This document shows, in pieces, positions 35,246 through 44,014 of a stretch of DNA of 64,000 bases. How positions within the stretch are numbered: position 1 is the first letter of the stretch; every line of letters begins with the position of its first letter. The position numbers were made by a program, and so were the translations under genes. The notes beneath the pieces are model-generated. The model did no database searches and was not told the origin of the DNA. It saw only the letters and a list, made by a program, of their open reading frames with translations. Origin of the DNA: Bog-375 sp049698695 (GTDB lineage Bacteria > Acidobacteriota > Terriglobia > Bryobacterales > Bryobacteraceae); the NCBI GenBank assembly GCA_049698695.1, contig JBAVYH010000176.1, positions 30,527 to 94,526 of the forward strand, read 5' to 3'.

Positions 35246-36864
35246 AGCGGCAGGTGGAGAGTCTGGTCGCGTGGCTCGAAGACCGAACCGGCCTGCCGGG
35301 TGCGATCACGCACTTTCTGGACGAGAAGATTCCGGCATCGGGCGGCTGGCACCAGGTGTTCGGCAGCGTCGCGATATTTCTCTTTCTCACCCAGGCGTTC
35401 ACCGGCATCCTGCTGGCGTTCAACTACGCGCCCACGCCGGGTGAAGCCTACAACAGCCTGCGCTATATCCTGACCGAGGTCACCGGCGGGCGCCTCATTC
35501 GCGGTCTGCACCACTGGGGCGCCAGCATGATGATCGCGGTGGTGGCGCTCCATATGGTGCAGGTGTTTGTCTTCGGCGCCTATAAGAAGCCGCGTGAGAC
35601 CACCTGGCTGCTGGGTGTAACCCTGTTGCTGCTCACGCTGGCTTATGGGCTTACCGGCTATTTACTGCCGTGGGACAACCGGGCCTACTGGGGCACGGTG
35701 GTGACGACCAAGATCGCGGCTTCGGTTCCCCTTGCCGGGCCCTACCTCACGCGGTTGCTGGGCGCGGCGAACGGCGTCGGCGTGGTGACATTCGCGCGGT
35801 TCTATTCCGTGCACGTGCTGCTGCTGCCGCCGGCGACCATGCTGCTCATCCTCGCTCATGTGTATCTGGTGCGCCGACACGGCGTGACGCCGCAACCGGG
35901 CGACGAGTTGTTGCCCCAAAAGCCGTTTTACCCGAGGCAGGTATTCAAGGATACGGCCGCCATTTTCATCGCGTTCGCCATTCTGTTTACCATGGCGGTG
36001 GCGGCAAGGGTGCCATTGGAGCAACTGGCGGATCCGACGGATACAACCTACATCCCGCGCCCCGAATGGTATTTCCTGTTTCTGTTTCAGACGCTCAAGT
36101 TCTTCGAGGGGCCGCTTGAAGTCGTCGGCAGCACCGTACTGCCGGGCCTCGCGGTGCTGGCGCTTCTCGCGGTTCCGTTTATCGATCGAGGGGTGGTGAA
36201 GGCGACGCGCCGCACGGTGGCAATATCCTTTGTGGTTCTCGCCGGCATAGGCTGGAGCGGCCTCACCGCAGCGGCCATCATGTCAACGCCGCCCGAAGCG
36301 GTAGCGCTGGCGGATTACTCTGCGCCTACGAATTGGATCCAGCTCTCGCCGGAGGAACTGGCCGGCATCGCTTATTATCGTGACGAAAACTGCGCCAGTT
36401 GCCACTCGGCCGGGTCGTCGCTGGGGCCTGACTTGACGCGCACCGCAGTCCACAAAGACGCGGCTTGGATGATTCGGCACTTCAAGCAGCCCGCAGCCGT
36501 TCGTCCCGGCAGCGCCATGCCACCGGTGGTGCTCGGCGATGCGCAGTTGAATTCGCTGGCCGCGTTTCTGCTCAAGCTGACGCCGGAGAATGCAACCGCG
36601 CTCGACAACGCGCCAGACTTCGCGGTACGCGGCGCCGTGGTGTACCAGACGGGACATTGCGCGGCGTGCCACATGGTGAACGGCGTGGGCATGAAGGTAG
36701 GACCGCCGCTCAACGGCTTGTCCAGGCGCCAGACGCGAAGCTGGGTCGACGAACACTTCGCCAACCCGCAGAAACTTTCTCCCGGTTCCATCATGCCGCC
36801 GTATCAATTCTCCGCCGAGGACAAAAGGACTTTGACGGCCTATCTGTTCTCGCTTCCCGAGTAA
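35242..36864 (+). CDS. Cytochrome b fused to a dihaem cytochrome c domain
   Basis: About 540 residues in one chain. The first ~370 are a full cytochrome b with eight transmembrane helices, paired haem-ligating His in helices two and four, and the quinol-site motif PEWY at 274-277. The remainder is a periplasmic region with two haem c sites, CASCH (from Cys384) and CAACH (from Cys473), each followed by a candidate Met ligand (SAMPP, SIMPP). With the Rieske protein it makes a complete quinol:cytochrome c oxidoreductase without a separate cytochrome c1. ATG 35242 has AGGCGGG just before it and overlaps the Rieske stop; a longer frame from 35098 lies inside the Rieske gene. The last 25 bases overlap the convergent glycosyltransferase gene. 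Confidence 0.93.
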   Translation: MKRQVESLVAWLEDRTGLPGAITHFLDEKIPASGGWHQVFGSVAIFLFLTQAFTGILLAFNYAPTPGEAYNSLRYILTEVTGGRLIRGLHHWGASMMIAVVALHMVQVFVFGAYKKPRETTWLLGVTLLLLTLAYGLTGYLLPWDNRAYWGTVVTTKIAASVPLAGPYLTRLLGAANGVGVVTFARFYSVHVLLLPPATMLLILAHVYLVRRHGVTPQPGDELLPQKPFYPRQVFKDTAAIFIAFAILFTMAVAARVPLEQLADPTDTTYIPRPEWYFLFLFQTLKFFEGPLEVVGSTVLPGLAVLALLAVPFIDRGVVKATRRTVAISFVVLAGIGWSGLTAAAIMSTPPEAVALADYSAPTNWIQLSPEELAGIAYYRDENCASCHSAGSSLGPDLTRTAVHKDAAWMIRHFKQPAAVRPGSAMPPVVLGDAQLNSLAAFLLKLTPENATALDNAPDFAVRGAVVYQTGHCAACHMVNGVGMKVGPPLNGLSRRQTRSWVDEHFANPQKLSPGSIMPPYQFSAEDKRTLTAYLFSLPE

Positions 36865-37964
36865 GCCACCGGGTGCAGGTCAGCATCCTGGTAGACGACC
36901 GACTCGAGAATACGCATTATCTGGGAAGCGAACTCGTTAGGAGAAAAGCGCCTGGCATGGGCTTGCAATGCGGAAGGTCGAAAGTGCGCCTCGATGCTTT
37001 CGAACCGCTCGACGGCGGCTTCCAGGCATTCGTCGGACGCTTCTTCATAGAACACGCCGCCGTACGCCGGAACGCTCTCCAGCGCGCCGCCTCGTCCCAA
37101 AGCGATCACGGGCTTACCGCTCGCCAGCGCTTCCACCGGAGTCAATCCGAAGTCTTCCTCGCCCGGCAGCACCAGCGCGCGGCACCTGGCGTACAGTTCA
37201 CGAAGGTCCTCGTCCGGCACATGTCCCAAGAAGGTAATGTTCGCGCCTGCACACGCTCTCAGCCGGCGGTATTCGGGACCGTCACCCGCAACGATCAACC
37301 GTTGCCCATTGCGCGTGAACGCGCGCACAGCGGAATCAATCCGTTTGTAAGGCACCAGTCCTGAGACGACAAGAAAGTAATCGTCCGGCGGCTTCCAGTA
37401 GAAGGAGTCCACCTCAACCGGCGGGTACACGATCTCTGAGTCGCGGCGATAGGTTTTGCGAATGCGCGTCTGCACGTTGCGGCTGTTAGCGATGAAGTGG
37501 TCTACCCGTGCTGCGGAGGCGTAATCCCAGAGGCGCAGGTAGTGGGTAAGTGGAGTCATGGCAGCGCGTTTCCAGCGTGAACTGGTCCACTCGTTACGAT
37601 AAGCCGGGTAGAGATCCCATAGGTACCGCGGCGGTGTGTGGCAGTAACAAACATGCCGAGTGGAGGAAGAAACGATCACACCCTTTGCCGGGCCGGATTC
37701 GCTCGATACCACCAAATCGTAACCACGCAGGTCAAAACTCTCGAGTGCCATGGGCATCAGTGGCAGCAGCGCCCGATGCCATCGCCGCAGGGGATTCAGG
37801 AATGACGTTGTAATCTTGTGAAGCCGGACTTCCTGGCTGAGCGTCTGCGGCGCCGAGAATAATGTAAATACATGCGCCCCAGGCAGCAAACGGCAGAGTG
37901 CGTCCAGTACCTTCTCTCCGCCTCGGCGGTCTAACAGCCAGTAATGTACGATTGCGACCCGCAC
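36840..37964 (-). CDS. GT4 glycosyltransferase
   Basis: A complete 374-residue retaining glycosyltransferase. The N-terminal acceptor domain starts MRVAIVHYWLL and holds the glycine loop RRGGEKVLD; the C-terminal donor domain has VSGLVPYKRID near residue 215 and E-x7-E in EEDFGLTPVEA near 290. Sequences such as CYCHTPPRYLWD are typical of GT4 enzymes building exopolysaccharide or O-antigen. It is convergent with and overlaps the cytochrome gene by 25 bases, and is divergent from the HPr-kinase-like gene, so it marks the left edge of the exopolysaccharide cluster. The sugar is not predictable. Confidence 0.92.
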   Translation of the reverse strand: MRVAIVHYWLLDRRGGEKVLDALCRLLPGAHVFTLFSAPQTLSQEVRLHKITTSFLNPLRRWHRALLPLMPMALESFDLRGYDLVVSSESGPAKGVIVSSSTRHVCYCHTPPRYLWDLYPAYRNEWTSSRWKRAAMTPLTHYLRLWDYASAARVDHFIANSRNVQTRIRKTYRRDSEIVYPPVEVDSFYWKPPDDYFLVVSGLVPYKRIDSAVRAFTRNGQRLIVAGDGPEYRRLRACAGANITFLGHVPDEDLRELYARCRALVLPGEEDFGLTPVEALASGKPVIALGRGGALESVPAYGGVFYEEASDECLEAAVERFESIEAHFRPSALQAHARRFSPNEFASQIMRILESVVYQDADLHPVAYSGSENR

Positions 37965-38057
37965 CTAGATCCAGCTTACTGCCGGCGGGTAGATATGCGA
38001 CCAAGTTCGGGATGGGTTTTACCGTTGTAACAGCCTTCGCCATGCTATCAAGGTTTT

Positions 38058-39065
38058 GTGACCACCCGCGACGACTTGGGAATAGTGCGGCCCGATCCAT
38101 TACTCTGCCGGATGGATCTGCCCTTGCGCCGGGCGTATCACCCGATGGGGTTTCGGCTGCACCTGGCCACCAATGAGCCCGACGTAATAGACGCCGCCGA
38201 CGAGTGCTGGCGCGACTATGGCCCGGAGTTCGTCTGCGAGCCGATGGAATTTCGGGTGCTGGTTGAAGCGGAAGGAGGACCGGCAAGCCAGCCGCGCTTC
38301 CGGCTGCAACGAAACCTGCACTCGATTGTCTCCGACGCGCACAATTTCGCTGTGGTGGACTTTAGCACGCAGGTTGCGTGTATCTATGTTTCGAAGCAAA
38401 CCGCGGCTGATCACAGTCTGTTGCGCTGGTTTTTCGTGGAGTCGATTGCCTATACGCTGCTGGCGCAGCGCTATGTCGCGCCACTGCACGCGGCCTCGGT
38501 TGCGCGTCACGGGACCGGCATTCTGCTTTGCGGCGCGTCTGGAGCCGGCAAGAGCACTCTGTCATTCGCCGCCGCCTGCGCGGGCTGGACGTTCCTTTCC
38601 GACGATTGCACCTGGCTGCTGTCCGGCGACGCCAACGCCACGGTCATCGGCAAGCCGCACCAGGTGCGGTTCCGCGAAGACGCGCCCGGCTTGTTTCCGC
38701 GCCTGGCCGGCTACAGCGCGGGCGAACGGCCCAACGGCAAGATAGGAATCGAGGTGTCGACGCGCACCTTCCCGGAAATCCGAACCGCGCTGCGGTGCAG
38801 GGTCGGGGGCGTGGCGTGGCTTGACCGGCGCCGCGGCGGAGCGCCGGCGATGGAGCGAGTGGAACCCGCCGACGTGGCTCGCCAACTCCTGAATTCCGGC
38901 AGCCATGGCGAGGAGGTGGACGCAATGCACGAACGAGCCACCCGCAGGCTTCTCGATCTGCCGGCGTACCGGTTCCAATACGAATCGCTGGAGGATGGAC
39001 TGCGGCTGCTCTCCGAGTTTGGGACCGCCATCGGCGCCGGGACTGCCTCCGGAGGCGCTGCTTGA
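38058..39065 (+). CDS. HPr kinase-like (HprK-related) P-loop protein
   Basis: A 335-residue protein with a central P-loop GASGAGKS (residues 159-166) in a setting (LHAASVARHGTGILLCGASGAG) typical of HprK-related kinases, and FLSDDCTWLL where HprK has its catalytic Asp region. The N-terminal 130 residues are a beta-rich domain. There is no HPr nearby, so classic catabolite control is unlikely. HprK-related kinases of this kind occur in exopolysaccharide and peptide-modification clusters, often next to a nucleotidyltransferase of the NTP_transf_5 type, exactly as here. GTG 38058 has AAGG four bases before it; ATG 38112 is an alternative. The target that would be phosphorylated is unknown. Confidence 0.82.
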   Translation: MTTRDDLGIVRPDPLLCRMDLPLRRAYHPMGFRLHLATNEPDVIDAADECWRDYGPEFVCEPMEFRVLVEAEGGPASQPRFRLQRNLHSIVSDAHNFAVVDFSTQVACIYVSKQTAADHSLLRWFFVESIAYTLLAQRYVAPLHAASVARHGTGILLCGASGAGKSTLSFAAACAGWTFLSDDCTWLLSGDANATVIGKPHQVRFREDAPGLFPRLAGYSAGERPNGKIGIEVSTRTFPEIRTALRCRVGGVAWLDRRRGGAPAMERVEPADVARQLLNSGSHGEEVDAMHERATRRLLDLPAYRFQYESLEDGLRLLSEFGTAIGAGTASGGAA

Positions 39066-39105
39066 TGGACCGGCCCTGGGCACGCCGTGGCTCGGCTGTT
39101 GGCCA

Positions 39106-41562
39106 ATGACGACCGCAGTCGCAACGGTCACGCGGCCGAACCCCTGGCCGGGATGCCGAACGCTTCCCAGCGGCCCTGCTGCGGCGCTCGCGGCCCTGCA
39201 TCTTGCCGAACCGGAGTTGGGCGCCGTCCGCCTGCTCACCGACCGCGACTGGCGGCGCACGCTCGAGTACTGTGACCGCTCGCATTTGACGCTCACGCTG
39301 CACCGCGCCGCGCGGGACGCCATGCCCGGCTGGGTGCGCGAACGAACCGATCGCAACGCCGCGCAGAACCAGCAGCGCCTGCGCCTCACTGAAGAGGCGT
39401 ACCGGTTGGCCGCGCGGCGCCTCAATGCGAGCCGCATTGGGTTTCTGGCTCTGAAGGGCATCACCCACTGCGCGCTGTTTGGAACACCGGCCGCCGAGCG
39501 CGTGCAGTACGACCTCGATCTGTTCTCGCCGCCGGAGAGCGTTCATGCGGCCGAAGCGGCTTTACGCGACTTGGGCTATGAGCGGATCCCGCGGATGGAA
39601 GATCTCCCCACCGACCATCTGCCGACATTGATCCGCAAGACGGGCTGGGAGTGGCGCGGCGACTTTTTCGACGTCGATATCCCCTTGTCCGTCGAGCTGC
39701 ACTTCCGCTTTTGGAACGACGTCGTGGAGCGGCTGCCTGCGCCGGGCACCGAAGAGTTCTGGAGCCGCCGCACCAGGCTGCGTGTCGCGGACATGGAGCT
39801 TGACGTCCTGTGCCTGCCGGACGCGCTGGCGTACGCCGGGCTGCACTTCCTGCGGCACGTGTTGCGCGGCGATACGATCGCCTTCCACGCATATGAGATC
39901 GCCCGTTTCCTGGATGCGAGAGCCGAGGACGACCAGTTCTGGAACGAATGGAGCGCGCTCCATTCGCCCCTGCTGCGCCGGCTGGAAACCGTGGCATTCC
40001 GCTTGGCAGCCGAGTGGTTCGGATGCCGTATGGCGCCGGCCTTAGAACGGGAGATGGCCGCGCTGCCCAGCGCCACTCAACAATGGTTTACCGATTTGGC
40101 GACTGCCCCGGTGGCATCGAAGTTCAACTCCAATAAAGAGGAGCTATGGCTGCACCTGAGCCTGATCGAGGCGCGCCGCGATAGGTGGAGCGTAGCACGG
40201 CGGCGGCTGCTGCCCGGCAACCTGCCGCGCGACGCGGGCGCAATTCACGTTCCGGCGAGTGAACTAACGTGGCGCAAGCGCGCGCGTTACAAGCTGCGGC
40301 ACCTCGCGTACATAACACGGCGGTCGCGGCGCCATACGGTGTCGCTTGCGGGTACGGTCGTATCCGCGGCCCGGTGGTGGGGGCGAACGAATGGACTGAC
40401 CAGGCAGTTCTGGTTCTTTCTGGCGGCCGCCATCCAGTTCAACTTCGGGCTTTTCATTTTCTTCCTGCTCTACAATCTGCACCTGCTCGACCTGGGCTAC
40501 CGCGAGGATTTCGTGGGCGTGGTGGGCGCCAGCGCCACCATTGGCAGCATTGTTGGCACGATCCCCGCCGCATTTCTGATGCGGCGCTTTGGCCTGCGGA
40601 GAGTGCTGCTGGCCGATATCGCGGCCACCGCCGCAATCGTGACGCTGCGCGCCATGGCAACTTCCCGGTTACCGCTGATCGCGCTGGCCTTCGGTGCCGG
40701 AGCCATCTTTTCGGTTTGGGCGGTATTGATCAACCCGGCAGTCGCCGGCGCGGTGGAAGAGAAGCGCCGCCCACTGGCGTTCAGCATGTTCTGTGCCGTC
40801 ATGTTCGCCGTGGGCATCGCGGGCAACTATATCGGCGGCTGGCTGTCGGCGTGGGTGCACGGAAAGCAACCGGCACTATTGCTGGCCGCATTCCTGGTGG
40901 CGCTGGCGGTTGTTCCGGCCTGGCATCTCAAACTGAGCGAACCCCCACGGGAGCGCGCCAGGGTCTATCCACGAAGCCCGTTTCTGCTGCGGTACCTGGC
41001 CGCCATCGCGGTGTGGAACCTGGCCACCGGAAGCTTCAATCCGTTCCACAACGTCTACTTTGCGCACCTGCGCTTTTCCGCCCAGCGAATCGGTACCGTT
41101 TTTTCCGGCTCGCAAGTGGTCCAATTGGCCGGCGTGCTGATGGCTCCCGCCATCTTCCGGAAGGCCGGGCTGGTGACCGGCATCGTGTGGATGATGGCCG
41201 CGACCGCGATCGGGCTGGCGGGGCTGTCGACCCAGCCCACCGCAACCACGGCGGTCCTGGCGTATGCGTGGTACATGGCGTTTCAATGGATGAGCGAGCC
41301 CGGCCTGAACGCGCTGCTGATGAGCCGGGTGGCGGAGCGCGAGCGCAGCGGAGCTTCTGCGCTCAACTACCTGGTGGCCTTTTCGGCGCAAGCCATAGCG
41401 GCGCTGGCCGCCGGCAGGCTGCTGGCGCACTTCGGCTACGGCGTGGTGCTGGCGGGCGCGGCAGTGATCGCGGCCGGCGCCGCCGGCCTGTTTCAGGCAT
41501 TCGTCAACTCGCGCGCTGCGGAGCCTCGCACTGCGCACTCAATCGCCGCCAGCACATCCTGA
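39106..41562 (+). CDS. Nucleotidyltransferase (NTP_transf_5-like) fused to an MFS transporter
   Basis: About 818 residues with an unusual fusion. Residues ~20-400 form a nucleotidyltransferase-fold domain with LALKG (114-118) and the acidic motif RVQYDLDLF (132-140), matching the uncharacterised NTP_transf_5 family. Residues from ~430 on form a complete twelve-helix MFS transporter (GLTRQFWFFLAA, then FLMRRFGLRRVL between helices). A long basic linker joins them. ATG 39106 is chosen because the frame before it (from 38905) overlaps the kinase-like gene and reads as non-protein; no good ribosome site is seen. Adjacent to the HprK-like gene by 40 bases, they likely act together. The MFS half could export or flip a modified product. 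The final 70 bases overlap the convergent glycosyltransferase gene. Confidence 0.82.
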   Translation: MTTAVATVTRPNPWPGCRTLPSGPAAALAALHLAEPELGAVRLLTDRDWRRTLEYCDRSHLTLTLHRAARDAMPGWVRERTDRNAAQNQQRLRLTEEAYRLAARRLNASRIGFLALKGITHCALFGTPAAERVQYDLDLFSPPESVHAAEAALRDLGYERIPRMEDLPTDHLPTLIRKTGWEWRGDFFDVDIPLSVELHFRFWNDVVERLPAPGTEEFWSRRTRLRVADMELDVLCLPDALAYAGLHFLRHVLRGDTIAFHAYEIARFLDARAEDDQFWNEWSALHSPLLRRLETVAFRLAAEWFGCRMAPALEREMAALPSATQQWFTDLATAPVASKFNSNKEELWLHLSLIEARRDRWSVARRRLLPGNLPRDAGAIHVPASELTWRKRARYKLRHLAYITRRSRRHTVSLAGTVVSAARWWGRTNGLTRQFWFFLAAAIQFNFGLFIFFLLYNLHLLDLGYREDFVGVVGASATIGSIVGTIPAAFLMRRFGLRRVLLADIAATAAIVTLRAMATSRLPLIALAFGAGAIFSVWAVLINPAVAGAVEEKRRPLAFSMFCAVMFAVGIAGNYIGGWLSAWVHGKQPALLLAAFLVALAVVPAWHLKLSEPPRERARVYPRSPFLLRYLAAIAVWNLATGSFNPFHNVYFAHLRFSAQRIGTVFSGSQVVQLAGVLMAPAIFRKAGLVTGIVWMMAATAIGLAGLSTQPTATTAVLAYAWYMAFQWMSEPGLNALLMSRVAERERSGASALNYLVAFSAQAIAALAAGRLLAHFGYGVVLAGAAVIAAGAAGLFQAFVNSRAAEPRTAHSIAASTS

Positions 41563-42617
41563 CGGTACCTCTCGAGCGTGAACCGCAGGCGCCACTGCTC
41601 CCTCGCGGCTTCGGACATTCGCGACCGCCTTTCCGCCGGACCGGTCAGAAGTTCAATCGCGAGTGCGGCCATTTCCTGCACTGAGGTGGCCAGTATGCCA
41701 GACAGACCCGCGACCACTTCCGGAATCCCGCCGGAGGGAAAAGCAATCACCGGCACGCCGGCCGCATACGCCTCGAGAATTACCCGTGTGGTTGCCTCGA
41801 GTCCGGTGGACGGCACCAGCAACAGATCGAGTCTGGCTAGCGCCGTGTGGATATCCGCGACCCATCCGGTGAATTCCACGGGAAGGCCTGCCGCCGCGGC
41901 GCGCACCTGGGCTGCGTATCGCTCTGCGCGCGCGTCGCCGAACAGCGGCGCGCCAAATACCACGAAGCGGCACTCGGGCAGCTCGCGATACACGATCGCC
42001 GCCACTCGCAGGAATTCGCGCTGTCCCTTTTCGGGCGCGATCCTGCCGATGCAACCGATACGAAACACGCCCCCAGAGCGCTCCAACCTGAGCGACGGTC
42101 CCGCCACACCGTTATAGATCAGCTTCACTCGCTCCCGGGGAACAAACTCATGCCACGGCTCCGCCACGAAACGGCACGCAGCGATGAGGGAGGCGCCCGT
42201 GCGGCGCAGCGCTTCTCCCGCCATCCTTCGCGCCAGACCGGCGCCAATGTAACTGTGGGAATGAAAGACCACTGGCGCGCGCAGTCCCCTCAATGCTGGC
42301 AGTATCCGAGGGCCGTTCACGTAAACCAAGTCAGCCTGCGTCTGTTTCACCAGGAGCCGAACTTGGTGCGCCAGGCGCGGCAGCCCGCTGAGGAAACGCA
42401 GCCTGTCCGCCAGCGTTTTCCGGCCGAAGTGGTACGGCCCGCAGTGGATTCTTGCCGTCTCAAAACCCAGCTCGCCGATCTGTTCCAACAGCGGCCCATC
42501 GCCTGGCATGCCTACGGTCGCATCCCATCCGCGTTCGCGTATGCCGGGCAACAACTCCAGCAGCGCCTGCTGCGCGCCGCCTGGGTCGCTGAACTGGTCC
42601 AGGATGAGCAGCCTCAT
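41493..42617 (-). CDS. GT4 glycosyltransferase
   Basis: A 374-residue GT-B enzyme starting MRLLILDQFSDPGGAQQ, where the GGA loop is the acceptor-domain glycine motif. The donor domain shows IGRIAPEKGQ near residue 192 and E-x7-E in LEATTRVILEAYAAG. ATG 42617 overlaps the stop of the ligase-like gene by ATGA, which fixes the start; the much longer frame back to 42941 is antisense-like sequence inside that gene. It is the last gene of a three-gene minus-strand unit (chain-length protein, ligase, glycosyltransferase). Donor and acceptor unknown. Confidence 0.92.
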   Translation of the reverse strand: MRLLILDQFSDPGGAQQALLELLPGIRERGWDATVGMPGDGPLLEQIGELGFETARIHCGPYHFGRKTLADRLRFLSGLPRLAHQVRLLVKQTQADLVYVNGPRILPALRGLRAPVVFHSHSYIGAGLARRMAGEALRRTGASLIAACRFVAEPWHEFVPRERVKLIYNGVAGPSLRLERSGGVFRIGCIGRIAPEKGQREFLRVAAIVYRELPECRFVVFGAPLFGDARAERYAAQVRAAAAGLPVEFTGWVADIHTALARLDLLLVPSTGLEATTRVILEAYAAGVPVIAFPSGGIPEVVAGLSGILATSVQEMAALAIELLTGPAERRSRMSEAAREQWRLRFTLERYRQDVLAAIECAVRGSAARELTNA

Positions 42618-44014
42618 GCGCGAACCGCCAGTGCCAGGACCCAGAAATACACCGGCAAGACGCGCCAATAGGTGAGTAGATCGCCGGAGGCCATCTGCAC
42701 CACTTGCCCCGACCAGAAGCACAGGATCCAGGCGCCGAAAAACGAACGGCGCGAATCGGGAGACAACGCCGCGCGGCGCGCCGCACGCAGGATGGCGACA
42801 TTCAGCCACACCAAGGCAGCCAGGCCGGCAATCCCCGTTTCCACCAGCAGGCTGAGGTACATGTTGTCGGCGACTACCGCGGTACCCAGGTAATTGCTGT
42901 ACGGCAGCGTCTTGTAGCCCACCCCAAACAGCAGTTGCCATGGATGGGCGGCGATCCAGTCCACCAGGATTCGCCAGCTCGCCACGCGTCCGGAGAGCAC
43001 GCCTTCGGTGGACGAGAAGAGGTATTGCGCCGACGCTTCCAGGCGCAGCCAGTACATCTGGATAAACGCCGGAAAGATCTTCCAGGTGAGCAGGCCCACA
43101 GCCGCCAGACCGGCTGCCAGAGCGGGCGCCCTACGCAGCAGCCGCAAGCGGCGTCGTCTCAGCCACGCCAGCATCGCCAGCGCCACCAGCACGTTGACCA
43201 GCGATCCGCGAGAGTAAGAGAGCACCAGCGCGGCAGCGAAAACTGCGCCGCCGGCCGCCATCGCCTTGCGCGAGACGGGTGCTTCGGCTCGCGGCCGAGA
43301 GAGGCCCACGGCAATCATCACCAGAAAAAATGCGCAGAAATTGCCCAGTGTGCTGGCTTCATAAAACAGCCCCTGTGCGCGGCGGTAAACGCCCGAATCG
43401 AGCCAGACGAATTGCGGCCCGTACCCGGCCGGCGCGGGGAATTGATAGTAAAAGTCCACGCAAGCGAACAGCGCCGAAGCCGCTGCCGCTGCGTACAGCC
43501 AGCGCGTGGCGCGAAACGGATCGATACCGGCGGATGGCCCGTGCGCCGTATAGAAGAAGACATAAACCGGGATCGCAAACAGAGCCACCCGTGCCAGGCT
43601 GCCGGCGGCAATTTCCGCGCCGGAGTACATGGCTGCCACCGCAACGCTGGCGGTGAGAACGACTGTCAGCGCCAGCAACGGGGCGTTTACTTCGGACCAC
43701 GTGAAGCGCCACTCAGCCAGCCATACCAAACCGCAGAACACTCCGCAAGCAGCCAACAGGAGAGAAGGATGCGGCCCTGAATTGCCGATTGCGACCGGCA
43801 GCGGCGGCAGCAACAGCGCGGCCCCCACGAACGCGGCCAGCCATCGAGCAGGCCTCCCAAGCGTCCACCACACGAAAGGAATCAGCACCGCTGGCGCGGC
43901 CAGCACTGCCTTGGTGCCGAGGTCCGGAACTACTGCGATGGCAGCCGCCCATACGCCCGCCAGAGCTGTCCACGCCCAAGCTCGGCGTGATTCGGCATGA
44001 GCGACAGCATTCAC
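42614..44014 (-). CDS. O-antigen ligase/polymerase-like membrane protein
   Basis: A 466-residue polytopic protein with about 12 hydrophobic helices and a large periplasmic loop between about residues 315 and 375. The motif LSYSRGSLVNVLVA before the loop and ADNMYLSLLVETGIAG after it match the Wzy_C/O-antigen ligase family, which joins or polymerises undecaprenyl-linked glycans in the periplasm. It overlaps both neighbours by four bases: the Wzz-like gene upstream and the glycosyltransferase downstream, so the three are one operon. It is probably the exopolysaccharide polymerase. A ligase acting on other acceptors cannot be excluded. Confidence 0.88.
   Translation of the reverse strand: MNAVAHAESRRAWAWTALAGVWAAAIAVVPDLGTKAVLAAPAVLIPFVWWTLGRPARWLAAFVGAALLLPPLPVAIGNSGPHPSLLLAACGVFCGLVWLAEWRFTWSEVNAPLLALTVVLTASVAVAAMYSGAEIAAGSLARVALFAIPVYVFFYTAHGPSAGIDPFRATRWLYAAAAASALFACVDFYYQFPAPAGYGPQFVWLDSGVYRRAQGLFYEASTLGNFCAFFLVMIAVGLSRPRAEAPVSRKAMAAGGAVFAAALVLSYSRGSLVNVLVALAMLAWLRRRRLRLLRRAPALAAGLAAVGLLTWKIFPAFIQMYWLRLEASAQYLFSSTEGVLSGRVASWRILVDWIAAHPWQLLFGVGYKTLPYSNYLGTAVVADNMYLSLLVETGIAGLAALVWLNVAILRAARRAALSPDSRRSFFGAWILCFWSGQVVQMASGDLLTYWRVLPVYFWVLALAVRA

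Noticed and set aside
40269..41684. Plus-strand frame of 471 codons overlapping the MFS half of the fusion
   Set aside because: Arg/Gly/Pro-rich shadow frame with no motif; the other frame encodes twelve clean membrane helices.
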